DNA of 11,348 nt from Bacteroidales bacterium (GTDB taxonomy: Bacteria; Bacteroidota; Bacteroidia; Bacteroidales; WCHB1-69). Each line of letters opens with the position of its first letter. The stretch's first letter is position 1. A program made the translations under genes and the position numbers. The DNA lies in contig JAAYRN010000294.1 of the NCBI GenBank assembly GCA_012518765.1, positions 1-11,348 of the forward strand. The letters are read 5' to 3'. The notes beneath the pieces were generated by a model. It searched no databases and was not told the origin of the DNA. It was given only the letters and a program-made list of their open reading frames with translations. Of this stretch, positions 5,320 through 11,348 are shown one piece after another.

Positions 5320-6102
5320 TTAGTTAGGATTACACAATAACTTTTTCATGGAAAAGCCATACGAAAACTGTACACCAACATACGTATTACGAAGAGATAC
5401 ATGCCCACTTTCTATTTTTGTGCCTTCTTTTTTAGCGACAGAATATGTGCCTTGAGCATAGGATTCAGTAGCATAACTTCCCACAATCGCCACTCCTAAC
5501 GTATTTTTATTTTTGAATAAAAAATTATATCCTATTTTACCATATAAGCTAAAATTGAAACGCGGATAGTTTCCTATTGCAAATCTCCAATAATCTTCTT
5601 CTTCACTATAACCTCCTTCAATTCTACTATAACTTATACCTACCGGTTCAGGTGCATTTAAATGAGGCAGTATCAGTGGCGCTCCCCCTAAAGAAATATC
5701 TAATCCATGTTTTCCATTAAAATAATAAGAAGCATTAAATAAAATTGGGAAAATAAATATATCCGTATAGTATTTTGTGGAAATATCCTTAAAATATTGT
5801 GCTGGATTTGTTGTGCCACCAAAACTTATACCTACATGGTTGTATTCTACTCCTATTTGTATGCCAAACCATTTGTAAATACGTTGATACAGATGTACAC
5901 CTAAACCTGCTCCCCAACTTGGGGAGGAAGCAAAATAATCGGATTGAGGTTCTATTCTCATTTTACTTTGTAAATTAGCACTTACACTTATTCCAACCTG
6001 TGTATTATAAGGATAATGCATACAATACTGTTCTGTTTGTGCTTTGTTTTCCATAGTTATAAAAAATAAACTAATTGCAAAAAAAAGTGACTTGTATTTC
6101 AT
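5320..6102 (-). CDS. Outer-membrane beta-barrel protein (porin-like family)
   Basis: The product has 260 residues from ATG 6102. A longer open frame to 6309 was rejected because it would place the signal peptide inside the protein and run across the divergent resB promoter. Residues 1-21 form a Sec signal peptide ending Glu-Asn-Lys-Ala before Gln-Thr. The rest alternates polar and aromatic residues as in a transmembrane beta-barrel: VGISVSANL, GAGLGVHLYQRIYKWFGIQIGVEY, FNFSLYGKIGYNFLF, LGVAIVGSY, and a closing strand NTYVGVQFSYGF. These features fit the small outer-membrane beta-barrel (OmpW/opacity-like, PF13568 type) proteins common in Bacteroidota. Unusually, the last ~10 residues (MKKLLCNPN) extend past the usual C-terminal aromatic strand end. 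The specific role, transport or adhesion, cannot be read from sequence. It is transcribed alone, divergently from resB. Confidence 0.75.
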   Translation of the reverse strand: MKYKSLFFAISLFFITMENKAQTEQYCMHYPYNTQVGISVSANLQSKMRIEPQSDYFASSPSWGAGLGVHLYQRIYKWFGIQIGVEYNHVGISFGGTTNPAQYFKDISTKYYTDIFIFPILFNASYYFNGKHGLDISLGGAPLILPHLNAPEPVGISYSRIEGGYSEEEDYWRFAIGNYPRFNFSLYGKIGYNFLFKNKNTLGVAIVGSYATESYAQGTYSVAKKEGTKIESGHVSLRNTYVGVQFSYGFSMKKLLCNPN

Positions 6103-6163
6103 ATGATTTCTAAAATTTAATTCATTAAAGTTATGGTTATTTTTAATATAGGATTTACGAATG

Positions 6164-6171
6164 CAAAAGTA
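6164..6171 (-). promoter_or_regulatory. -7 promoter box of the beta-barrel gene
   Basis: The minus strand reads TACTTTTG followed by C, an exact TAnnTTTG match, 61 nt upstream of the ATG at 6102. A TTTG lies 23 nt further upstream, slightly beyond the usual 19-21 nt spacing. The position supports the start at 6102. Confidence 0.5.
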
Positions 6172-6232
6172 ATATATTTTTATACATGAAATTACAAAAA
6201 CAATTTTATTCTTAGGTAATCGTACTACATGC

Positions 6233-6271
6233 GTATATCTATACGTTTGTATAGATGTATAATAGATATAC
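6233..6271. promoter_or_regulatory. Nested palindromes over the resB promoter (candidate operator)
   Basis: GTATATCTAT (6233-6242) is repeated as a perfect inverted copy at 6262-6271. Nested inside is CTATAC (6239-6244), loop GTTT, GTATAG (6249-6254), which extends outward with one or two wobble pairs to about 6234-6259. The loop contains the 3' part of the -7 box. A dyad over the core promoter is the classic position for a repressor, although it could also act as a hairpin in a 5' leader. Confidence 0.35.
6242..6249 (+). promoter_or_regulatory. -7 promoter box of resB-ccsA
   Basis: TACGTTTG matches TAnnTTTG exactly and lies 24 nt before ATG 6274. No good -33 TTTG is seen. If used, transcription would start downstream of ATG 6229, supporting 6274 as the resB start. 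Confidence 0.45.
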
Positions 6272-6273
6272 TG

Positions 6274-7149
6274 ATGAAAATTAGAGACAATAGGGTAGCT
6301 TATAAACAAATAGGGACAATAGTTTTTTTATTGCTTTTGTCTGTGGGTTTGAGTTTGATTTCCATAGATATACATGTATTTTCTTTTCCTATAAACTTGT
6401 TTTTACTTTTGTTGTTGGTTGCTATTTCTTTTGTTTTAGAATCGTATGTATTTCGTTATTATGTAGTTTCTGTCAAGAAAATGATGTTGTTTGCTACTTT
6501 TATAGCCCTTTGTCTTATGTTTTTGTATTGGCTATTGCATCACCGAATGATTTTTAGTGAAATCCTACCTTCTGTTTTATATGATTTTTCTACAACAGCT
6601 TTGTTTATAGTTGGTTTCTTGTTTTTTATAGTAATGTTGGGTGTGCTTATTTTACGTGGAATAAAGGTCATTAACAAACAAAAATTTGCTTTTTTGTTTT
6701 CTCATATAGGTTTGTGGCTGGCGTTGTCTGCTGGTATGCTGGGGCAGGCTGATGTGTATACATTGCGAGCTAATTTAATAGAAAACAACTCAATTTCATA
6801 CGCTTATACTTCTAAGGGAATGGCTATGGATTTGCCTTTTAAAGTGAAATTAAATAAAATACATACCGAATATTACGCTACGGGTAGCCCCAAGGCTTAC
6901 GCTGCTCATGTTTCTGTGTATGAAAATGATGTTGTAGCTACTGAACGTATTTCTATCAATCATCCTTATCGCTACAAGGGTTATGATATGTATTTACAAA
7001 AAGCAGGTACAAACACTTGTGTGCTTCAAATTGTTTACGACCCTTGGCGTTACGTTGTTTTTGTGGGGATTATAAGTGTTTTGATGGGGGCTATGCTTTG
7101 TTTTATTCACGGTATTAAATACAGGACAAAAAATGATGGGTTGGAATAG
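6274..7149 (+). CDS. resB: Cytochrome c biogenesis protein ResB (Ccs1-like)
   Basis: This is one half of the System II cytochrome c synthase, which carries haem across the inner membrane and attaches it to apocytochrome CXXCH motifs in the periplasm. I start it at ATG 6274 (291 residues), because an ATG 15 codons upstream lies ahead of the -7 box. Hydrophobic segments lie at about 13-31, 37-57, 68-87, 104-129 and 137-155, the last containing FSHIGLWLALSAGM with His144, a likely haem-contact residue. A periplasmic domain follows: GQADVYTL, then KGMAMDLPFKVKL and ISINHPYRYKGYDMYLQ, the typical ResB pattern of strand pairs ending in an Asn-x-Pro/Lys-Gly-Tyr segment. A final helix lies at about 258-281. 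The 3' end overlaps ccsA by 17 nt, so the two are translationally coupled. It is short compared with ResB of Gram-positives but normal for Bacteroidota. Confidence 0.85.
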   Translation: MKIRDNRVAYKQIGTIVFLLLLSVGLSLISIDIHVFSFPINLFLLLLLVAISFVLESYVFRYYVVSVKKMMLFATFIALCLMFLYWLLHHRMIFSEILPSVLYDFSTTALFIVGFLFFIVMLGVLILRGIKVINKQKFAFLFSHIGLWLALSAGMLGQADVYTLRANLIENNSISYAYTSKGMAMDLPFKVKLNKIHTEYYATGSPKAYAAHVSVYENDVVATERISINHPYRYKGYDMYLQKAGTNTCVLQIVYDPWRYVVFVGIISVLMGAMLCFIHGIKYRTKNDGLE

Positions 7150-7918
7150 TTTATATATGTTTGCTATGGTTAGTATAGGTTGTTGGCTAACTGCCGCTAT
7201 CATGGCGTTGGCAAACGGTAAACGGCAAAGAAATTCAGTCTTAGTCTCTGTTTTTCAATTTACAGGGATTATAGTTTTATCTGTTTTTATTATTTTGTTA
7301 ACCGTAGGTTTACAGCGTCCGCCTTTGCAAACCTTGGGAGAAATACGATTGTGGTATGCTTTTTTCTTAGTCATAGCGGGTTGGATTACTTTTTATTACT
7401 GGCGTTTTTCGTGGATATTACTTTTTACCACCGTTTTGTCTTCTGTTTTTTTACTGATAAATATTTTCCGTCCCGAAATACATCATCAAATGTTACCGCC
7501 AGCTTTGCAAAGTTTTTGGTTTATACCTCACGTTATTTTATACATGTTTTCCTATGCTTTGTTGGCGTGTACGTTTTTAATCGCTCTGATAGGATTGATA
7601 AAGCACAAGGATACTTATTTACAAGCATCTGAAAATTTGACTGTTGCAGGTGTTTCCTTTTTTACAGTAGCCATGCTTATGGGGTCGTTATGGGCAAAAG
7701 TAGCTTGGGGACATTATTGGACGTGGGACGCCAAAGAATTGTGGGCTGCCCTTACGTGGATGATGTATCTGTTTTATTTGCAATATAAAAATTACAAGAA
7801 AAATCATAACAAAACGGCTTATTGGATACTAATTGTAGCCTTTGTATGTTTGCAAATGTGCTGGTATGGTATTTATTATTTTCCCTCTCAGCATCAAAGT
7901 TTTCACACTTATTTTTGA
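7133..7918 (+). CDS. ccsA: Cytochrome c biogenesis protein CcsA (haem-handling WWD protein)
   Basis: CcsA forms the System II haem-lyase with ResB. The 261-residue protein has about eight membrane helices. The diagnostic tryptophan-rich WWD motif runs from Trp187 to Trp204: LWAKVAWGHYWTWDAKELW, which binds haem at the periplasmic face. Flanking histidines in the expected places are His133 (FIPHVILYMFSYALL) and His258 in the C-terminal HTYF, equivalent to the HSY end of other CcsA proteins. The start is ATG 7133, with a second in-frame ATG directly after; both lie inside the resB reading frame. No apocytochrome, nrfA or nrfH gene is present nearby, although in many Bacteroidota this pair follows nitrite reductase genes. 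The last 10 nt overlap the 3' end of coaE on the other strand. Confidence 0.92.
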   Translation: MMGWNSLYMFAMVSIGCWLTAAIMALANGKRQRNSVLVSVFQFTGIIVLSVFIILLTVGLQRPPLQTLGEIRLWYAFFLVIAGWITFYYWRFSWILLFTTVLSSVFLLINIFRPEIHHQMLPPALQSFWFIPHVILYMFSYALLACTFLIALIGLIKHKDTYLQASENLTVAGVSFFTVAMLMGSLWAKVAWGHYWTWDAKELWAALTWMMYLFYLQYKNYKKNHNKTAYWILIVAFVCLQMCWYGIYYFPSQHQSFHTYF

Positions 7919-8496
7919 TGAGATAATTGAAGTAATTTTTCGTGTAAATCAAGAACTTGTGGAACTTCCAAATCTTTTTCGTTGCTAATAATTCTATAAT
8001 CGTAGGGTGGGACGGTAAAACTCTGTTTAGACAAGCGATCCAACACAGCTTGGTGAGTGGCATTGTCTCTTCGCATGACGCGTTTGATGGAAATTTCTTC
8101 GGGACAGTCCACATAAATTATTTTTGAAAATAAATGCTCTAATTTCATTTCATAAATAATTGCCGATTCGAAAAGTATGTATGGATAGTTGGATTTAGTT
8201 AGCCACCATTTTTCAAAATCTTTGAGAACCAAAGGATGAATAACACTATTCAGTAGGGTTAATTTTTCTTCATCGTTAAAAACAATAGATGCCAACGCTC
8301 TCTTGTCGATGCGGTGATTAATGTCTAAAATACCTTTTCCAAATAGTTTGCTAAGTTTTTGGATAATATCCATGTTGTCATAGAGCTTCTTGGCTTCTAT
8401 GTCGCTATAATAGGCTGGAATCCCGAGAGTTTCAAATACTCGACAAATGGTGCTTTTTCCGCTACCAATTCTGCCTGTGATTCCTATTTTCAACAT
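7909..8496 (-). CDS. coaE: Dephospho-CoA kinase
   Basis: CoaE phosphorylates the 3'-hydroxyl of dephospho-CoA using ATP, the last step of coenzyme A synthesis, in the cytoplasm. The 195-residue product is full length for the family. Residues 8-16 are the P-loop GRIGSGKST. Asp32 in Tyr-Ser-Asp-Ile-Glu-Ala fits the substrate-side Asp. IHPLV at 86-90 is the conserved His-Pro element, ILFESAI gives the Walker B-like strand, and VDCPEEISIKRVMRRDN (129-145) with LDRLSKQ is the lid and adenine-binding region. It starts 4 nt after the stop of the CCA-adding enzyme gene, so the two are co-transcribed and possibly translationally coupled. Its 3' end runs 10 nt into the end of convergent ccsA, leaving no room for a separate terminator. 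Confidence 0.95.
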   Translation of the reverse strand: MLKIGITGRIGSGKSTICRVFETLGIPAYYSDIEAKKLYDNMDIIQKLSKLFGKGILDINHRIDKRALASIVFNDEEKLTLLNSVIHPLVLKDFEKWWLTKSNYPYILFESAIIYEMKLEHLFSKIIYVDCPEEISIKRVMRRDNATHQAVLDRLSKQSFTVPPYDYRIISNEKDLEVPQVLDLHEKLLQLSHQK

Positions 8497-8500
8497 ATTT

Positions 8501-9925
8501 TTATTTATTTTTAATTATTCCTATTTTATTAGCTTCTGAAATCATGTAGCGGTATGCGGCTTCGTATTCGTTGGGTATTATGCCATCTAAAATTGCTTCG
8601 CGAATTGCATTTTTGATAATTCCCACTTCTCTACATGGCTGTAAATTAAATTCTTTCATTATTATTTCACCTGAAATAGGAGGCTGGAAATTACGTATGC
8701 GATCTTTTTCTTCAATTTCTTTTAGTTTTAGGCGTACGTTTTCAAAATTTTTCAACAGACGTCTTACTTTATGTGGATTTTTTGAGGTTACATCGGCTTC
8801 GCACATCAGCATTAAATCATCAATATCATCACCGGCATCAAACAACAAACGCCTGACGGCAGAGTCGGTTACATCGTCTTCTATCAAAGCGATAGGGCGT
8901 AAGTGTAGGTATACTAATTTTTTTACGTATTCCATTTTTTCGTTCAAAGGCAAACGCAATTCCCTGAAAATTCTAACCACCATTTTAGCACCTACCAATT
9001 CATGTTGATGAAAAGTCCAGCCAATTCCATTTATAAATTTTTTTGTTTTGGGTTTGCCAATATCGTGCAACAAAGCAGCCCATCGCAACCACAGGTTGGA
9101 GGAGTTTTCGGCTATTTTGTCAAGTACTTCGAGGGTGTGATAAAAATTGTCTTTATGAGCACTTCCTTTGATAATATCAACACCTTTTAAATCAGAAACC
9201 CAAGGCAATACCTTAGGTAACACATCGGTAACATCCATTAACTGAAACCCTATGGATGGTTTTTTGCTCAGTAAAATTTTATTAATTTCTTCTACAATAC
9301 GCTCGTTGGAAACAATTTTAATGCGTTCCGATTGTTTAATGATAGAAAGTAGGGTAGTTTGATTTATAGCAAAATTTAATTGTGTCGAAAAACGTATGGC
9401 TCTCATAATCCGCAGAGGGTCGTCTGAAAATGTAATATCAGGGTCTAAAGGCGTGCGTATTGTTTTGTGTTTTAGATCATCTAAACCATTGAAAGGGTCA
9501 ACCAATTCCCCGTAATTTTCTTTGGATAAGCCTATAGCCATAGCATTGATAGTGAAGTCTCTACGGTTTTGGTCGTCCAATAAACTACCTTGTTCTACGG
9601 TAGGATTACGCGAAGATTTGGTATAGGATTCTTTTCTGGCACCTACAAACTCTATGTCTAATCCTTGATAATGAAACATGGCGGTACCGTAATTTTTAAA
9701 AATGACAATATTTTTTTCAGGAATACCAATTTTATTCACCACAGTTTTTGCAAACTCAATTCCATTGCCTACAACCACAATATCAATGTCGTGGTTGGTT
9801 CGCTGTAGAAAAAAATCCCTTACAAAACCTCCAACTACATAACAATCAACATTTAATTCATTGCTACAGTCGCTGATGATATGGAAAATATCACGATTCA
9901 ATAAGTTTATAATACGTTGTTTCAT
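8501..9925 (-). CDS. cca: CCA tRNA nucleotidyltransferase with HD domain
   Basis: The enzyme adds or repairs the CCA 3' end of tRNA. From ATG 9925 it has 474 residues; an open frame continues to 10009 but crosses the promoter and adds unrelated sequence. The class II nucleotidyltransferase head is complete: VVGGFVRD (30-37), the metal-binding pair Asp46/Asp48 in HDIDIVVVG, an ARKESY segment at 96-101, RRDFTINAMA (121-130) for nucleotide selection, and the RIMRAIRF helix near 172-179. An HD-type domain follows, with HTLEVLDKI (263-271) and LLHDIGKP (His287, Asp288), as in many bacterial CCA enzymes; it may have phosphohydrolase activity. In some bacteria CCA- and A-adding enzymes are split, so poly(A) polymerase is the alternative, less likely. 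The first gene of a two-gene unit with coaE. Confidence 0.9.
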   Translation of the reverse strand: MKQRIINLLNRDIFHIISDCSNELNVDCYVVGGFVRDFFLQRTNHDIDIVVVGNGIEFAKTVVNKIGIPEKNIVIFKNYGTAMFHYQGLDIEFVGARKESYTKSSRNPTVEQGSLLDDQNRRDFTINAMAIGLSKENYGELVDPFNGLDDLKHKTIRTPLDPDITFSDDPLRIMRAIRFSTQLNFAINQTTLLSIIKQSERIKIVSNERIVEEINKILLSKKPSIGFQLMDVTDVLPKVLPWVSDLKGVDIIKGSAHKDNFYHTLEVLDKIAENSSNLWLRWAALLHDIGKPKTKKFINGIGWTFHQHELVGAKMVVRIFRELRLPLNEKMEYVKKLVYLHLRPIALIEDDVTDSAVRRLLFDAGDDIDDLMLMCEADVTSKNPHKVRRLLKNFENVRLKLKEIEEKDRIRNFQPPISGEIIMKEFNLQPCREVGIIKNAIREAILDGIIPNEYEAAYRYMISEANKIGIIKNK

Positions 9926-9932
9926 ATAAACG

Positions 9933-9940
9933 CAAAAATA
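9933..9940 (-). promoter_or_regulatory. -7 promoter box of cca-coaE, very close to the start codon
   Basis: The minus strand reads TATTTTTG, an exact TAnnTTTG match, only 7 nt before the ATG at 9925. A TTAG (three of four bases of the -33 TTTG) lies exactly 20 nt upstream of it, the ideal spacing. The mRNA would therefore have almost no 5' leader. Confidence 0.6.
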
Positions 9941-10023
9941 TACATTTTTTAAATGAAAAACTAATTGTTTATTGCTTTTTTTATTCTTATAAATTCTTAA
10001 AAATATCACCCTAAAAAAACACT

Positions 10024-10054
10024 AAAAAACGAGTAGTTTTACTTGTTTTTTTTA
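10024..10054 (+). terminator. Weak terminator-like hairpin
   Basis: AAAAAACGAGTA (10024-10035) pairs with TACTTGTTTTTT (10040-10051), with one G-U pair and a GTTT loop, and runs into further T. The core of six non-A/T-run pairs is weak. No plus-strand gene precedes it, so if active it would block antisense read-through toward the str operon. Confidence 0.25.
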
Positions 10055-10143
10055 GAAAATCATGCCAAAAAACACAAGAAATAAATTGAAGAAATAAATA
10101 AAAACCACTTTCGATATGAAAATAAGACTAAATAAATTAAGGT

Positions 10144-10181
10144 CTTGTATTTAGTTTTAAAATGTAAACACCTTGTATTTA
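10144..10181. repeat. 10-base direct repeat upstream of the rpsL promoter
   Basis: CTTGTATTTA occurs at 10144-10153 and 10172-10181, 28 bp apart, 104-141 bp before the -7 box. It might be a paired activator site, but in AT-rich DNA chance cannot be excluded. Confidence 0.25.
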
Positions 10182-10284
10182 ACTTGTTATGATTGTTTTT
10201 TAGTTTAAAAAGAGAGGTTTTTTTATGTTTTTTATTTTATACAAAAAAAATGGGGATATAATTATATCTTATTAGAAAAAGTTG

Positions 10285-10292
10285 TAAATTTG
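10285..10292 (+). promoter_or_regulatory. -7 promoter box of the str operon
   Basis: TAAATTTG followed by C is an exact TAnnTTTG match, 69 nt before the rpsL ATG. No TTTG is seen at -33. It implies a leader of about 60-65 nt. Confidence 0.6.
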
Positions 10293-10361
10293 CAGTCCCT
10301 TAAAAATGGGGTATCAAATTAATTTAAATAAAAATAAAATCAAAGGAAAAATAAAATACAT

Positions 10362-10742
10362 ATGCCTACAATACAGCAATTAGTAAGAAAAGGAAGAACA
10401 CAGATTAAGTACAAAAGCAAATCGCCAGCATTAGACTCATGCCCACAGCGACGTGGAGTATGTGTAAGGGTTTACACTACAACACCCAAAAAACCTAATT
10501 CAGCTATGCGTAAAGTAGCCAGAGTACGACTTACTAATCAAAAGGAAGTAAATGCATATATTCCGGGAGAAGGACATAATTTGCAAGAACACTCTATTGT
10601 TATGATTAGAGGTGGAAGAGTAAAAGATCTTCCAGGAGTAAGATACCACATCATACGCGGTGCATTGGATACAGCGGGAGTAGAAGGACGCAGTCAAAGA
10701 CGTTCGAAATATGGAACCAAACGCCCTAAAGCGAAAAAATAG
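10362..10742 (+). CDS. rpsL: 30S ribosomal protein S12
   Basis: S12 sits at the 30S decoding centre and affects accuracy. The 126-residue product is complete and close to the usual length. Family signatures are MPTIQQLVRKGR, TTTPKKPNSAMRKVARVRL (39-57), YIPGEGHNLQEHS and the D89 loop VKDLPGVRYH. Lys43 and Lys88 (numbered with the initiator Met), the positions altered in most streptomycin-resistant mutants, are both the sensitive lysine form. A weak AAAGGA at 10342-10347 lies ahead of the ATG. First gene of the str operon, with rpsG 52 nt downstream. Confidence 0.98.
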   Translation: MPTIQQLVRKGRTQIKYKSKSPALDSCPQRRGVCVRVYTTTPKKPNSAMRKVARVRLTNQKEVNAYIPGEGHNLQEHSIVMIRGGRVKDLPGVRYHIIRGALDTAGVEGRSQRRSKYGTKRPKAKK

Positions 10743-10794
10743 TACCGATATATTAATTAATGTATAGAATTTTCTTAAATATATAATTGATAGC

Positions 10795-11265
10795 ATGAGA
10801 AAAGCAAAAACGAAAAAAAGAATTATTTTACCCGACCCTAAATATCAGGATGCTCTGGTAACCAAATTTGTCAATAATATAATGTTAGAAGGCAAGAAAA
10901 ATACTGCCTTTACTATATTTTATGACGCTATAGACATCGTAAAAGAGAAGTCGGGAGAAGAAGATCCTGTAGAAGTTTGGCGACAAGCACTTACTAATGT
11001 TACACCTTTGGTTGAAGTAAAAAGCCGTAGAATTGGTGGAGCTACTTTTCAAATTCCTACCGAAATTCATCCCGATAGAAAACAATCTATAGGAATGAAA
11101 AACCTTATTAATTTTGCACGTAGACGACACGAAAAATCAATGAGTCAGAAACTTGCTGCCGAAATTTTAGCTGCTTATAAAGAAGAAGGTGCTGCTTTCA
11201 AACGTAAAGAAGACATCCACAGAATGGCAGAAGCAAATAAGGCATTCTCACACTTTAGAGTTTAA
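10795..11265 (+). CDS. rpsG: 30S ribosomal protein S7
   Basis: S7 nucleates assembly of the 30S head and contacts the E-site tRNA. The 156-residue protein is full length. Signatures are KFVNNIMLEGKKNTAF, the beta-hairpin region VEVKSRRIGGATFQIPTEI (74-92), the helix with NFARRRHEKSM, and the C-terminal DIHRMAEANKAFSHFRV. It follows rpsL after 52 nt and precedes fusA by 18 nt, the conserved str operon order. Confidence 0.98.
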   Translation: MRKAKTKKRIILPDPKYQDALVTKFVNNIMLEGKKNTAFTIFYDAIDIVKEKSGEEDPVEVWRQALTNVTPLVEVKSRRIGGATFQIPTEIHPDRKQSIGMKNLINFARRRHEKSMSQKLAAEILAAYKEEGAAFKRKEDIHRMAEANKAFSHFRV

Positions 11266-11283
11266 TTTTGTTAAAAGGGTATA

Positions 11284-11348
11284 ATGACAATGAGTAACTT
11301 ATCTTTCATCAGGAATATCGGAATCATGGCACATATTGATGCCGGTAA
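11284..11348 (+). CDS. fusA: Elongation factor G, N-terminal fragment (partial)
   Basis: EF-G is the GTPase that drives translocation on the ribosome. The window holds the first 21 codons, MTMSNLSFIRNIGIMAHIDAG, ending just before the lysine of the GTPase P-loop (AHIDAGK). The start could be ATG 11284 or ATG 11290; AAAAGGG at 11273-11279 suits either, with 4 or 10 nt spacing. Its position after rpsG is as expected for the str operon. Confidence 0.95.
   Translation, partial: MTMSNLSFIRNIGIMAHIDAG

Larger units (their letters stand above)
9926..10361. other. Divergent intergenic region between cca and the str operon
   Basis: This 436-bp AT-rich stretch holds the cca promoter at the left and the rpsL promoter at 10285-10292 at the right. 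Between them are a weak hairpin with a T-run (10024-10051) and a 10-base direct repeat (10144 and 10172). No ORF of note, tRNA or other RNA gene is visible. Confidence 0.7.

Noticed and set aside
5254..5339. Inverted repeat TATTGCGTAATC / GATTACACAATA around the end of the beta-barrel gene
   Set aside because: The arms are 62 nt apart with one wobble pair and no proper T-tract, so it is a poor terminator; possibly chance.
6229..6273. Earlier ATG for resB
   Set aside because: It precedes the -7 box at 6242-6249 and adds residues with no family resemblance.
6103..6309. Upstream extension of the beta-barrel protein
   Set aside because: It crosses that gene's own -7 box and the resB promoter and start; the signal peptide begins at 6102.
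7351..7632. 93-codon plus-strand frame inside ccsA
   Set aside because: Overlaps the ccsA frame, which carries the WWD motif; hydrophobic by virtue of the overlapping membrane gene.
8571..9008. 145-codon plus-strand frame opposite cca
   Set aside because: Antisense shadow of a conserved enzyme; Ser-rich translation with no motifs.
9926..10009. Upstream extension of cca
   Set aside because: It runs through the -7 box and adds 28 AT-encoded residues before a normal family N-terminus.

Overview
The window looks like chromosomal DNA from a member of the Bacteroidota, probably the order Bacteroidales. The evidence is: an AT-rich sequence; several promoters of the Bacteroidota sigma-70 type (-7 box TAnnTTTG) ahead of real genes; few Shine-Dalgarno sites; lipoproteins whose residues after the lipidated cysteine resemble the Bacteroidota surface-export signal; a carboxypeptidase-like regulatory-domain protein; an outer-membrane beta-barrel protein; and a separate ResB/CcsA cytochrome c maturation pair. 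The order is inferred from general family knowledge, not from a database search.

Layout. (1) Positions 1-70, minus strand: the first codons of a probable rhomboid-type membrane protease, cut by the window edge. (2) Positions 147-4186, minus strand: an accessory-looking block transcribed right to left. It holds two small lipoproteins (4186-3773 and 3738-3373), a hairpin terminator, a 428-residue lipoprotein (3224-1938), a second hairpin, a secreted carboxypeptidase-regulatory-domain protein (1864-548), a three-helix membrane protein (526-203) and a perfect palindromic terminator (147-170). None of the three lipoproteins is a family I recognise. (3) Positions 4187-5319: 1.1 kb without a convincing gene. 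It contains a more GC-rich, strongly structured island (4338-4555) with three hairpins, a run of eight G and a 50-codon cysteine-containing ORF, followed by apparent repeat relics and stray promoter-like sites. (4) Positions 5320-6102, minus: an outer-membrane beta-barrel protein, divergent from (5) resB and ccsA (6274-7918, plus), which overlap each other and form the System II cytochrome c haem-lyase. (6) Positions 9925-7909, minus: a CCA-adding enzyme/HD-domain protein followed after 4 nt by coaE; the coaE 3' end overlaps the ccsA 3' end by 10 nt. (7) From 10362, plus: the start of the str operon, rpsL, rpsG and the first codons of fusA.

Functionally, the right half is housekeeping: tRNA 3'-end repair, the last step of CoA synthesis, cytochrome c maturation and translation. 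The left half is a cell-envelope region of unknown role. The least explained parts are the lipoprotein cluster, whose largest member has a surface-export-like signal and an odd Trp/Ala/Cys-rich C-terminal segment, and the structured island upstream of it.
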